Under the pieces are notes generated by a model, which saw only the letters and a program-made list of their open reading frames with translations, searched no databases and was not told the origin of the DNA. Of a stretch of DNA of 64,000 nt, positions 1 through 6,632 are shown one piece after another. This DNA is from an uncultured Collinsella sp. (GTDB lineage Bacteria; Actinomycetota; Coriobacteriia; Coriobacteriales; Coriobacteriaceae). The DNA lies in NCBI GenBank assembly GCA_949285915.1, contig CASDZW010000001.1:70961-134960 (forward strand). Reading direction: 5' to 3'. The first letter of the stretch is position 1. Each line of letters begins with the position of its first letter. The position numbers were made by a program, and so were the translations under genes.

Positions 1-121
1 GGCGTGTCGCCGCCCCCGAGAAGGACAGGATGCACACGATGGCGACGAGCGCTATCGCGGCGAGCCTGAAGCCCCAGGACAGGATGGCGAGCGCAAGGGC
101 GGCTGCTTTACGCGCATCCAC
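1..121 (-). CDS. N-terminus of a membrane protein (cut by window edge)
   Basis: Reading leftwards from a GTG at 119-121, the first 40 codons are open to the window edge. They encode a short charged start (VDARKAAA) followed by an unbroken hydrophobic run of about 30 residues, typical of a first transmembrane helix. The GTG lies 14 bases inside the 3' end of the ABC-F gene, which implies translational coupling and one operon. The start is inferred from this overlap alone; no strong ribosome-binding site was picked out. Too little protein is visible to name a family. Confidence 0.5.
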   Translation of the reverse strand, partial: MDARKAAALALAILSWGFRLAAIALVAIVCILSFSGAATR

Positions 122-2141
122 GGGCGATCTCCTCCTCAATTTCGGTCGACAGCTCGAGCCATTCGTCCTCGGCGTCGGCGATCTTCTTCTTCAGGTCGTT
201 GTACTCGGCGAGAGCCGCGTTGAAGCGCTCCTGGTCGGCGTAAAGCTCCTCGGAGGCCATGAGCGCCATGAGCTCGTCGTAGCGCGCGCGGTCGCGTTCC
301 AGATTCTTCTCAAGGGTTGTCAAGCGCGTGCGGCGCGACTTGAGGCGGCGGTTGAGCTCGGCGCGGGCCTCGGCCTCGGCGCGCTTCTGCTCCTTGGTCT
401 TATGCGCTTCGCGCGAAGGTGCGGTGGCAGGCGCATCTTCTCTGCGGTGCGTGCGCGGCACGCTCCTCACCGGCGCTGTGGCCGGCGTCTCCGTTGCGGA
501 GGCGGCTTCGGCGGCGGCGCGCTGCGCCAGATCCTCGCGCTTGAAGAGGTAATAGTCGTATTCGCCATCGATAACGGTCATCTTGCCATCGCGAATGTCG
601 ATGACGCGGTTGGCGACAGAGCGGACGAGGTGCTCGTCGTGGGAGATGAGCACGAGCGTGCCGGGGAAGTTTTTGAGTGCGTTCTCGAGCATGTCCACCG
701 AGTCGATGTCGAGGTGGTTGGTGGGCTCGTCGAGGCAAAGGAGCGCCTCGGGCGCCACGAGCATCTTGGCGAGTGCCAAGCGCGCCTTCTCGCCGCCAGA
801 GAGCACGCCTACGCGCTTATCGACGTCCTCACCGGAGAAGAGGAAGGCGCCAAGAAGGCTTCGCTGCTGCGGCACCGTCCAGGTGGGGGCTACCGAGTCG
901 ATCTCCTGCAGAACCGTGTTGGATTCCTTTAGGCCCTCCAGTTGATGCTGGGCGTAGTAGGCAACGCCCACGTTCACACCGAGCTCGCGCGTGCCTGCGC
1001 TTGGGGCCTCGATGCCGGCGAGCATCTTCATGAGGGTCGACTTGCCCGCACCGTTGGGGCCCACAAGCGCCACATGGTCGCCGCGGTAGAGCGTGAGGTC
1101 AAGCCCGCTGTAGATGTGTTTCTCGCCGTAGGACTTTGACACGCCCTCGAGTTTCACTACCATGTCGCCCGAGCGAGGCGGGTCGGGGAACTTGAAATCC
1201 ACGTGCTTGTGGCCCTCGGGCAAGATCACGAGCTCGCTCTTGATCTGTTCGATGCGGCGCATACGCTCCTGCGCCTGCGCGGCCTTAGTAGGCTTGTAGC
1301 GGAACTTGTCCACAAAGACCTGCATGTGCGCGATCTCGCGCTCCTGCGCGGCGCGCTTGGCGCGCATCTGCTCGAGGTTGTCCTCACGCTGCTTCAGGTA
1401 GGAGCTGTAGTTGCCCGTGTAGGTGGTGATACGGCGGTTCTCGATGGCTGCCACATGGTCCACGCATGCGTCCATAAAGGCGCGGTCATGGGATACGATC
1501 AGCACGGCACCCTCGTAGGAGGCGATGAAGCCGCGCAGCCACTGAACGCTCTCAAGGTCGAGGTGGTTGGTGGGCTCGTCCAGAAGGAGCACGTCCGGAT
1601 GGCGCAGGAAGAGCTTGGCGAGTGCGATGCGCATCTGCCAACCACCGGAGAACTCGGCGCAGAGCTTGCCAAAATCCTCAACAGGAAAGCCCAGGCCCGC
1701 CAAGATCTGGCGCGCGTTGCTCTCGAGCTCGTAGCCGCCCAGGCGCTCGAAGCGGTCGAGAACCTGACCGTACTCGTTCAGGAGTGCTTGCGGCACCTCG
1801 CCCGTCTCCCCCGCCTCGGCGATCTTCTGCTGGAGGTGCTCGGCGCGCTCACCAAGCTCACGAATCTCGTGCGCCGATGCCACGACCTCGTCGATAACAG
1901 GAACGTCTGAGGCAAGCTGGGTCTCCTGCTCGAGGTAGCCCACGTTCACGCCCTTTGCAAAGGTGATGGTGCCTGCATCCGGTGCGTCTTGGCCCATGAT
2001 GATCTTGAGGAGCGTGGTCTTGCCGGCACCATTGGGGCCAACGAGGGCGTAGCGGTCCCGTGGATTGACCTGAAAGGACGCTCCCGAGAATAGGACGCGC
2101 GCCCCAAAGCTCTTCTCTACCTTCTCGACGGAAAGGATCAT
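108..2141 (-). CDS. ABC-F family ATPase, ribosome-associated
   Basis: A 677-residue soluble protein with two ABC ATPase domains and no membrane segment, the ABC-F layout. The first Walker A (GPNGAGKT) is at about residues 35-42, with an FSGGW signature and [11 protein letters not shown] near 165-190. A charged linker follows near 240-310 (the interdomain P-site tRNA-interaction motif of the family). The second Walker A (GPNGAGKS) is near 362, with LSGGE and [11 protein letters not shown] further on. The last ~90 residues are a charged coiled coil like that of Uup/YdiF proteins. ABC-F proteins act on the ribosomal E-site in translation; some confer antibiotic resistance. Nothing here tells a housekeeping member from a resistance one. 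It overlaps the start of the next gene by 14 bases. Confidence 0.93.
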   Translation of the reverse strand: MILSVEKVEKSFGARVLFSGASFQVNPRDRYALVGPNGAGKTTLLKIIMGQDAPDAGTITFAKGVNVGYLEQETQLASDVPVIDEVVASAHEIRELGERAEHLQQKIAEAGETGEVPQALLNEYGQVLDRFERLGGYELESNARQILAGLGFPVEDFGKLCAEFSGGWQMRIALAKLFLRHPDVLLLDEPTNHLDLESVQWLRGFIASYEGAVLIVSHDRAFMDACVDHVAAIENRRITTYTGNYSSYLKQREDNLEQMRAKRAAQEREIAHMQVFVDKFRYKPTKAAQAQERMRRIEQIKSELVILPEGHKHVDFKFPDPPRSGDMVVKLEGVSKSYGEKHIYSGLDLTLYRGDHVALVGPNGAGKSTLMKMLAGIEAPSAGTRELGVNVGVAYYAQHQLEGLKESNTVLQEIDSVAPTWTVPQQRSLLGAFLFSGEDVDKRVGVLSGGEKARLALAKMLVAPEALLCLDEPTNHLDIDSVDMLENALKNFPGTLVLISHDEHLVRSVANRVIDIRDGKMTVIDGEYDYYLFKREDLAQRAAAEAASATETPATAPVRSVPRTHRREDAPATAPSREAHKTKEQKRAEAEARAELNRRLKSRRTRLTTLEKNLERDRARYDELMALMASEELYADQERFNAALAEYNDLKKKIADAEDEWLELSTEIEEEIARGCA

Positions 2142-2169
2142 GGTTACCTACCTGCCTGCTCAACGTCTC

Positions 2170-2183
2170 AGCAACCGGTTGCT
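2170..2183. repeat. 14-bp perfect palindrome upstream of ABC-F gene
   Basis: AGCAACCGGTTGCT is a perfect palindrome 29 bases before the ABC-F start codon, immediately after the tRNA-Val terminator. Its position suits an operator or a leader RNA hairpin, but nothing identifies the binding protein. Confidence 0.5.
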
Positions 2184-2186
2184 AGC

Positions 2187-2214
2187 AAAAGGGCCGAGGA
2201 TCTCTCCCCGGCCC
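2187..2214 (-). terminator. Terminator of tRNA-Val
   Basis: On the minus strand a nine-base stem GGGCCGGGG/CCTCGGCCC (one mismatch), loop AGAGAT, is followed by TTTT. It lies 12 bases beyond the CCA end of tRNA-Val. Confidence 0.75.
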
Positions 2215-2226
2215 CGTCAGATTCGA

Positions 2227-2301
2227 TGGTGGGCGTTACAAGATTTGAACTTGTGACCCCTTCCGTGTGAAGGAAGTGCTCTACCCCTGAGCCAAACGCC
2301 C
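2227..2301 (-). tRNA. tRNA-Val (anticodon CAC)
   Basis: A full cloverleaf can be folded: acceptor GGGCGTT/AACGCCC, D arm with GGCTCAGGGGTAGAGC, anticodon stem CTTCC/GGAAG with loop TTCACAC (anticodon CAC), and T arm ACAAG/CTTGT around TTCAAAT. Discriminator A is followed by an encoded CCA. It has its own promoter (2324-2352) and terminator. Confidence 0.95.
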
Positions 2302-2323
2302 ATCTGCCTCTTCGGCGTAAGCT

Positions 2324-2352
2324 ATCCTAGCATGACGCTCAACGGCTGCCAA
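2324..2352 (-). promoter_or_regulatory. Promoter of tRNA-Val
   Basis: On the minus strand TTGGCA (-35, 2347-2352) is separated by 17 bases from TAGGAT (-10, 2324-2329). TGC directly before the -10 gives an extended -10. It ends 22 bases before the tRNA 5' end. Confidence 0.7.
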
Positions 2353-2452
2353 CCCCCAATGTGAATCTTTCCACAATGTGATGGTGTCGGATAGCCTGTC
2401 CTCGGTTTGGGGGCCCTGCACCGTTAGGCAAGCAGAGGGCCGAAAGCGGTGC

Positions 2453-4639
2453 CTACTGCCCGTGATGCTCACATGCGAGAGCGCGCCCGGCCAGTATCGC
2501 AGCAACGCCAAGCGTGATCGCCGCTACGGCACCGAGCATCGGAAGGATCGAGTCCCCCGTAGGAACGATGACCTCGTTCGTATGGGCTTCGACGACAGCG
2601 AAAGACGTCTTCGCAGTTCCAGTGGAGGATACGATTTCAAGCTCATGGCTGCCGAGTTTCAGGGTCTCGAGGTAGCTCGCCTTCAGCGTCACGATGGTGC
2701 TGCCTTTGGTCACACGGTATTGCTTCGCAGCGACGGTCTCACCATCGAGGCGCACCTCGCGGAAATCTTCATACGCGGCGTTCGAGGTGACCGTAAGGTC
2801 CTTCGCACTCCCTTTCTGCCACGTGACGTCGGCGCCGGCGACGATCTTCGGCGAGAAGTCGGGGTCGATGCCGCCGCAGACGGCGCAGTGCCCGCCGTCG
2901 CCGTACTTATGGCCCGTCGCGGGAACGGTTTCGCCCTTTTCGATCATGTAGCCGCAAACGGAGCAGACCGTGTCGCCGGTGTAGCCGTCCTCGGTGCAGG
3001 TGGCCTTCTTCTCGTTCTCGACGGTGCTCGTGTGCTCGGCGTAGTCAAGCCTGTCGCCGCAGGCCGCGCATGCGTGCCAGTGTCCGTCCGCGTCGCTCGA
3101 CCACGCGCCGGCGGGGTCGTGCTCGACCGTCACCGTGCAGGTCGCGGTCTTTTTTCCGTCCTCCGTGGTGACGGTGATGGTAGCGGTGCCCGCGCCCACG
3201 GCGGTCACCTTGCCGTCCGCGTCCACCGTGGCGACAGTTTCATCATTGCTACTCCAAGTCACGCCCTTGTTGGTGGCGTTCGCCGGCTCCACCGTGGCAG
3301 TGAGGGTGGCAGTTTCCTCCTCCGTCAGGGTCAGGCTGGTCGCGCTCAGCGACACGCCGGTGACGGAGACCGTCTGCTCGGGGGCGATGGCCAGGGTATA
3401 TTCCCTGCTGTCGCTGCCGTAGCTGTTTTCAGCGTTCACGGTGAAGGTGCTCGAGCCCTCCGCGGTGGGGGTGCCGGTTATCTCGCCGGTGCTTTCGTTG
3501 ATGCTCAAGCCCTCGGGCAGGGAGCCGCTGGCGAGACTCCATGTGATGGTGTCGGAGCCAGTGACCGCAAGGGTCTGACTGTAAGCCGTGCCAACCGTGC
3601 CGTTTGGCAGGCTTTCGGTGGTGATGGTGGGGGCATATCTCACTGTACCCGTTATCTTATCTCCACCGGTGAGGGTGCCGCCATCTACAATCACCTTATG
3701 GCTACCCGTGTTCAGGCTGGCCACGTCCGGGATGGCCAGGCTCTCGTCCTCGCCGATCTCCAAATCCTCCTGCAAGATCACATCGCCGTACACGGTGCCC
3801 TCGTTGCCGTCAAAGACGATGCCAGCGCCTGATGGTGTAGGTTTATCGACACGCTCAGCTTTGATTCCGTTTTTCGCCCGCACGATGGCGTTATCGGTGA
3901 CGGTCAGGCTGGTGGTGGCACCGGTGGCTTGAGATGATCCCACATAAAGCAGTAGCCCATCACTGTTCCCTGTGCCGCTGGCGGTCAGACTGCCGCCGTC
4001 GACGGCAAGGGAAAGATTCGGGGAGCTGGTGGCAGATACACTGGACTGAACACAGATGCCGGCGTGGCCAGAATAGGTGTAAGTAGTGTTTGCCACGACA
4101 GATGCGTCGTTGATGGTCAGGGAGGCATTGCCTGTTCCGCTTTTGACAAATAGGCCGTGGCTGTTTGTGCCGGTAACTATGAGACTGCCGTTACCAGTGA
4201 TATTTAGGGAGGCATCTGTACCGTAGCTATTAGCTGACATCTCAGCATTCACATAGATCCCAAAGTTGCCTGTGATGGTATTCTCGCCAATCAGTTCGAT
4301 GGTCAGGGTAACTGGTTGACCGCTGTCGCCCTGAGCATAGATCCCGGCGCCATAAGGAACTGATGAAATATTGTCGTTTCCCGTGATCGTCGCCCCATTT
4401 AAGGTCAGAGTTGCGGTGCTGGGGTCGTATTTGACAGTCCAATCGTTTTCACCGCCTTCTACCAGACTACCTTGTGTTGAACCTGCTTTTAAGTAGGTTG
4501 TCACATTACCGATTGTAATCTGGTAATTGCCCACATACAGTGTTGTAGGAGCATTTCCCGCCGCCAGCGCCGTGGCGGGGAGCGCGACCAAACTCAGCAG
4601 CGCCGTTGCGAACACGGTCGCGACCATCCTTCTCAGCAT
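2453..4639 (-). CDS. Mosaic secreted surface protein with beta-helix, Ig-like and X2-like domains
   Basis: A 728-residue protein. The start is the ATG at 4637-4639, chosen because GGAGG lies 6 bases upstream and a clean signal peptide follows (MLRRMVATVF, then hydrophobic to ALAA). An in-frame ATG 12 codons upstream lacks these. Domains in order: a repetitive Gly/Thr/Ser-rich region (~30-330) resembling carbohydrate-binding beta-helix proteins of the Cthe_2159 type; a putative Ig domain (~338-422, GTVGTAYSQTL...GEITGTP); a Big_2-like Ig domain (~425-508, TATVEPANATNKGVTWSS); a Cys/His-rich segment (~510-590, CxxC pairs); and an X2-like Ig module (~600-680). It ends with PTGDS, one hydrophobic helix and a short tail. 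This looks like an envelope-anchored adhesin or glycan-binding protein; no LPxTG is present. Codon use is more A/T-rich than in neighbours, hinting at transfer. Confidence 0.82.
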   Translation of the reverse strand: MLRRMVATVFATALLSLVALPATALAAGNAPTTLYVGNYQITIGNVTTYLKAGSTQGSLVEGGENDWTVKYDPSTATLTLNGATITGNDNISSVPYGAGIYAQGDSGQPVTLTIELIGENTITGNFGIYVNAEMSANSYGTDASLNITGNGSLIVTGTNSHGLFVKSGTGNASLTINDASVVANTTYTYSGHAGICVQSSVSATSSPNLSLAVDGGSLTASGTGNSDGLLLYVGSSQATGATTSLTVTDNAIVRAKNGIKAERVDKPTPSGAGIVFDGNEGTVYGDVILQEDLEIGEDESLAIPDVASLNTGSHKVIVDGGTLTGGDKITGTVRYAPTITTESLPNGTVGTAYSQTLAVTGSDTITWSLASGSLPEGLSINESTGEITGTPTAEGSSTFTVNAENSYGSDSREYTLAIAPEQTVSVTGVSLSATSLTLTEEETATLTATVEPANATNKGVTWSSNDETVATVDADGKVTAVGAGTATITVTTEDGKKTATCTVTVEHDPAGAWSSDADGHWHACAACGDRLDYAEHTSTVENEKKATCTEDGYTGDTVCSVCGYMIEKGETVPATGHKYGDGGHCAVCGGIDPDFSPKIVAGADVTWQKGSAKDLTVTSNAAYEDFREVRLDGETVAAKQYRVTKGSTIVTLKASYLETLKLGSHELEIVSSTGTAKTSFAVVEAHTNEVIVPTGDSILPMLGAVAAITLGVAAILAGRALACEHHGQ

Positions 4640-4667
4640 CTTCGTCCTCCATCCTGCGCACACGCCG

Positions 4668-4697
4668 TCAAACAATTGCTCTTGAACCCATTGTTGA
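4668..4697. repeat. Inverted repeat in the surface-protein upstream region
   Basis: TCAAACAAT and ATTGTTGA, 13 bases apart, form a nearly perfect inverted repeat 29-58 bases upstream of the surface-protein start. It could be an operator for the adjacent regulator. No convincing -35/-10 pair was found in this 168-base gap. Confidence 0.4.
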
Positions 4698-4807
4698 GGA
4701 CGAGGCGCCCCCTTCCCCTACCCGACAGGCAGGGCAATATGGGGAGAAGGAAGGTGCGGCGATCGGAAATCGGCCCGCGCACAATGCCTGGGCGCCTGCA
4801 GGCCCGC

Positions 4808-5482
4808 CTACGCCAGCATGAACTGCGCAAGGTCCTTGCGGCTCGTCACGCCGAGCTTGCGAAACGCGTTGGACAGACACTCCTTCACGCGGTTCACCGA
4901 GAAGCCCATGTGTTCGGCGATCTCGGCGTTGGACCAATCGCGTGAGGCGAGCATGCAGACCGTGAACTCGGTGGTAGTGAGGTTGTCCGCCACGTCGTCG
5001 GCAGCCGAGGGGTTGTGGACGCGGCGCCAGCCGGCACTGAAGCGATACGTGATGTCGATCATGCGCTTGAAGTCGTCCGGCCACGCGGGCTTGATCGCAG
5101 CCTCGAGCATACCGCCCAGAAGCCCGTGGTGCTCACCGAAGGGCTGGATGAGGCCGTCCGGGCGCGCGATATCCCAGGCGGCGAGGACGTGCTGGCGCGC
5201 CTCGTCGGTGCGGCGGAGCGCCATGAGGCTCATGACGGCCGCGAGGTGCAGGTAGATGGCAGGTATGGGGTAGAGCGCATCCGCCATGGCGAAAGCGCCC
5301 AATACGATGCCATAGCTCTGCTCATAGGCACCCTCGAGGTAGAGACGGTGCGCCTTGACATAGCAGGCGAAGAGCCTGAGGCCGGGCGGCAGGAGCGTGG
5401 GCAGGTCAGGAGCTTGTTGCGCGGGCTTAGGTGCGGGTAGATGCAACAGCGCGCTCGCGGCGTTCCCGATGAAGGCCGCCAT
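4808..5482 (-). CDS. C-terminal part of split regulator: sensor region plus LuxR-type HTH
   Basis: A 224-residue open frame ending in a LuxR/GerE helix-turn-helix at about residues 165-222 (LTTTEFTVCMLASRDWSNAEIAEHMGFSV read in parts). The preceding ~150 residues are alpha-helical with short TPR-like repeats (AYEQSYGIVLGAFAMADAL, DEARQHVLAAWDIA). It begins with ATG only 11 bases after the stop of the upstream fragment. Removing one G from the G7 run at 5505-5511 joins the two frames into a single protein of about 401 residues, reading ELGGTPPEVAAM across the junction. A GAGGT overlapping the upstream stop could also allow this half to be reinitiated as a separate protein. It probably regulates the adjacent surface-protein gene, inferred from position only. 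Confidence 0.72.
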   Translation of the reverse strand: MAAFIGNAASALLHLPAPKPAQQAPDLPTLLPPGLRLFACYVKAHRLYLEGAYEQSYGIVLGAFAMADALYPIPAIYLHLAAVMSLMALRRTDEARQHVLAAWDIARPDGLIQPFGEHHGLLGGMLEAAIKPAWPDDFKRMIDITYRFSAGWRRVHNPSAADDVADNLTTTEFTVCMLASRDWSNAEIAEHMGFSVNRVKECLSNAFRKLGVTSRKDLAQFMLA

Positions 5483-5492
5483 GGCCGCTACC

Positions 5493-6014
5493 TCAGGAGG
5501 CGTACCCCCCCAACTCGAAATTCAGGCGGTCGAGGGCGCCATCGAGCGCGAAGCGAGCGTCGTTGATGCGGCCGAGGGTGAGGTTCGAGAACGCGCAGAT
5601 GAGGCAGGCGGAAAGGCGTGCCTCGGCGTCGTCGCTTTTGAGGAGCGGGGCGGCGAGGTCGCGTGCGCGCCCCGCGTCGCCGGTGAAGTAGGCGAGCTCG
5701 GCCTGCGCGACGGTGGCGCGTGCTCCCTTAGTGAGGGATTCTACGAACATCGCTGCCGTGCCAGGCGTGTACGCTGTGCTCATAAGCGGCATGAGGCACT
5801 GGAAGGAGAACGTTGGAAGGGGGCTAGGCGTCTGCAGTTCGGAGGCGTGCTCTCCCCTGCGCGGGTCATCGGGCTTGACCGCGCCCTCAGGGATGCGCCA
5901 TGAGCCGAGGAGTTTCTCGGCACCCGCGATGCGCCTCTGCTTGCAGTAACGCTGCACGAGGCGCGTCGTCACGCCCCAACGGCGCGCCGCCTCCTCTGCC
6001 GTGATGTAGGGCAT
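5493..6014 (-). CDS. N-terminal part of split regulator: excisionase/MerR-like HTH
   Basis: A 173-residue open frame. The start is the ATG at 6012-6014, preceded by GGGGAG; the longer upstream frame runs through a tRNA and a terminator. Residues ~3-45 (ITAEEAARRWGVTTRLVQRY, then GSWRIPEGAV) match the short winged HTH of excisionase/MerR-like DNA-binding domains. The rest is helical with TPR-like character (AELAYFTGDAGRARDLAAPLL). It stops just after the G7 run (5505-5511), and a one-base shift there continues it into the LuxR-HTH fragment downstream. The intact protein would have a DNA-binding domain at each end. Whether the break is real, phase-variable or a sequencing error cannot be decided from one sequence. 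Confidence 0.72.
   Translation of the reverse strand: MPYITAEEAARRWGVTTRLVQRYCKQRRIAGAEKLLGSWRIPEGAVKPDDPRRGEHASELQTPSPLPTFSFQCLMPLMSTAYTPGTAAMFVESLTKGARATVAQAELAYFTGDAGRARDLAAPLLKSDDAEARLSACLICAFSNLTLGRINDARFALDGALDRLNFELGGYAS
5505..5511 (-). repeat. G7 homopolymer at the regulator frameshift
   Basis: Seven consecutive C on the plus strand (G on the coding strand) lie at the exact point where the two halves of the regulator change frame. Six G restores one continuous frame; seven gives a stop four codons later. Homopolymers of this kind suit slipped-strand mispairing and are also common sequencing-error sites. Confidence 0.9.
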
Positions 6015-6056
6015 GTGCTCCCCTTCTCTGCCACAAATTGGTCCGTATTGAAAAGG

Positions 6057-6085
6057 AGGATAGCAGAACGAACTGTTCGGCAAAA
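6057..6085 (-). promoter_or_regulatory. Promoter of the split regulator, with overlapping GAAC/GTTC repeats
   Basis: On the minus strand a weak -35 TTTTGC (6080-6085), 17 bases, then TATCCT (-10, 6057-6062) preceded by TGC (extended -10). The 11-base inverted repeat CGAACTGTTCG (6069-6079) fills the spacer up to the -35. Further GAAC copies lie at 6066-6069 and 6087-6090. A protein bound here would block the promoter, so autoregulation is plausible. Confidence 0.5.
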
Positions 6086-6092
6086 CGAACAG

Positions 6093-6120
6093 AAAAAGGC
6101 CAGACATGAAGCCTGGCCTT
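6093..6120 (-). terminator. Terminator of tRNA-Met/Ile2
   Basis: On the minus strand AAGGCCAG and CTGGCCTT form a perfect eight-base stem around a nine-base loop, followed by TTT. It lies nine bases after the encoded CCA of the tRNA. Confidence 0.8.
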
Positions 6121-6128
6121 AAGATGGT

Positions 6129-6204
6129 TGGTGGGCCCAGCAGGATTCGAACCTGCAACCCAGGGATTATGAGTCCCCTGCGCTAACCGTTGCGCCATGA
6201 GCCC
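6129..6204 (-). tRNA. tRNA with CAT anticodon (elongator Met or Ile2)
   Basis: 76 bases, complete cloverleaf with acceptor GGGCTCA/TGGGCCC, anticodon stem GGGGA/TCCCT and loop CTCATAA (anticodon CAT), T arm TTCGAAT, and encoded CCA. The primary sequence does not separate elongator tRNA-Met from tRNA-Ile2 (whose C34 becomes lysidine). It sits eight bases after the terminator-like hairpin of the upstream tRNA-Ala, with no visible promoter of its own. Confidence 0.9.
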
Positions 6205-6211
6205 GAATAGT

Positions 6212-6239
6212 AAAACGCCCTCCGATTTCTCGGAGGGCG
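6212..6239 (-). terminator. Terminator-like hairpin after first tRNA-Ala
   Basis: On the minus strand a perfect ten-base stem CGCCCTCCGA/TCGGAGGGCG with GAAA tetraloop is followed by TTTTA. The next tRNA starts eight bases later, so read-through must occur if that tRNA has no own promoter. Confidence 0.75.
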
Positions 6240-6253
6240 GCTGTTCACTTGGG

Positions 6254-6326
6254 TGGAGACGAGGGGGATCGAACCCCTGACCTCTTGACTGCCAGTCAAG
6301 CGCTCTCCCAGCTGAGCTACGCCCCC
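6254..6326 (-). tRNA. tRNA-Ala (anticodon GGC), copy 1
   Basis: 73 bases; acceptor GGGGGCG/CGTCTCC contains the G3:U70 pair that identifies alanine tRNAs. Anticodon stem CTTGA/TCAAG with loop CTGGCAG gives anticodon GGC. The 3' sequence is ACCC, so CCA is not fully encoded. Identical to the copy at 6472-6544. Confidence 0.95.
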
Positions 6327-6342
6327 AAGCGGTGCGGGAAAT

Positions 6343-6371
6343 ACTATACGGAAACGTCCCGTTGAATGCAA
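6343..6371 (-). promoter_or_regulatory. Promoter of tRNA-Ala copy 1
   Basis: On the minus strand TTGCAT (-35) and TATAGT (-10) are 17 bases apart. The -10 and the following ATTTCC are shared with the promoter of copy 2. Confidence 0.75.
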
Positions 6372-6429
6372 GCCCTAATTCAAAAGAATTGGGACTATCA
6401 ATTGCAGCAAGGTGAATATGTCACATATG

Positions 6430-6458
6430 AAAAGAGCCTCCGGATTAACCGGAGGCTC
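6430..6458 (-). terminator. Terminator of tRNA-Ala copy 2
   Basis: On the minus strand a perfect ten-base stem GAGCCTCCGG/CCGGAGGCTC with loop TTAAT is followed by TTTT, 14 bases after the tRNA 3' end. Confidence 0.85.
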
Positions 6459-6471
6459 GAACATTCTTGGG

Positions 6472-6544
6472 TGGAGACGAGGGGGATCGAACCCCTGACC
6501 TCTTGACTGCCAGTCAAGCGCTCTCCCAGCTGAGCTACGCCCCC
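6472..6544 (-). tRNA. tRNA-Ala (anticodon GGC), copy 2
   Basis: Sequence identical over all 73 bases to the copy at 6254-6326, including ACCC at the 3' end. It has its own promoter and terminator, so the two copies are separate transcription units rather than one tandem transcript. Confidence 0.95.
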
Positions 6545-6559
6545 AAGCAACGAGGAAAT

Positions 6560-6588
6560 ACTATAGGCGATGTGCTCTTCTAGCGCAA
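6560..6588 (-). promoter_or_regulatory. Promoter of tRNA-Ala copy 2
   Basis: On the minus strand TTGCGC (-35) and TATAGT (-10) are separated by 17 bases, ending 15 bases before the tRNA 5' end. Confidence 0.75.
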
Positions 6589-6606
6589 GGGGTGAATTGT
6601 GGCAAA

Positions 6607-6620
6607 TTCTTGCGCAAGAA
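6607..6620 (-). terminator. Possible weak terminator after proS
   Basis: TTCTTGCGCAAGAA is a perfect 14-base palindrome 13 bases after the proS stop, followed on the minus strand by TTTG. With almost no loop and few Ts it is at best a weak terminator. Confidence 0.3.
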
Positions 6621-6632
6621 GATGCCTCTTGT

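Noticed and set aside
2453..2600. LPxTG sortase signal on the surface protein
   Set aside because: The end reads VPTGDS, which does not fit LPxTG; noted as possibly degenerate only.
2378..3832. Long open frame on the plus strand opposite the surface-protein gene
   Set aside because: It mirrors the third-position bias of the minus-strand gene, has no plausible fold or ribosome site, and covers a clear secreted protein.
6066..6092. LexA/SOS box before the split regulator
   Set aside because: GAAC and GTTC half-sites are present but none has the four-base spacing of the Gram-positive SOS box.
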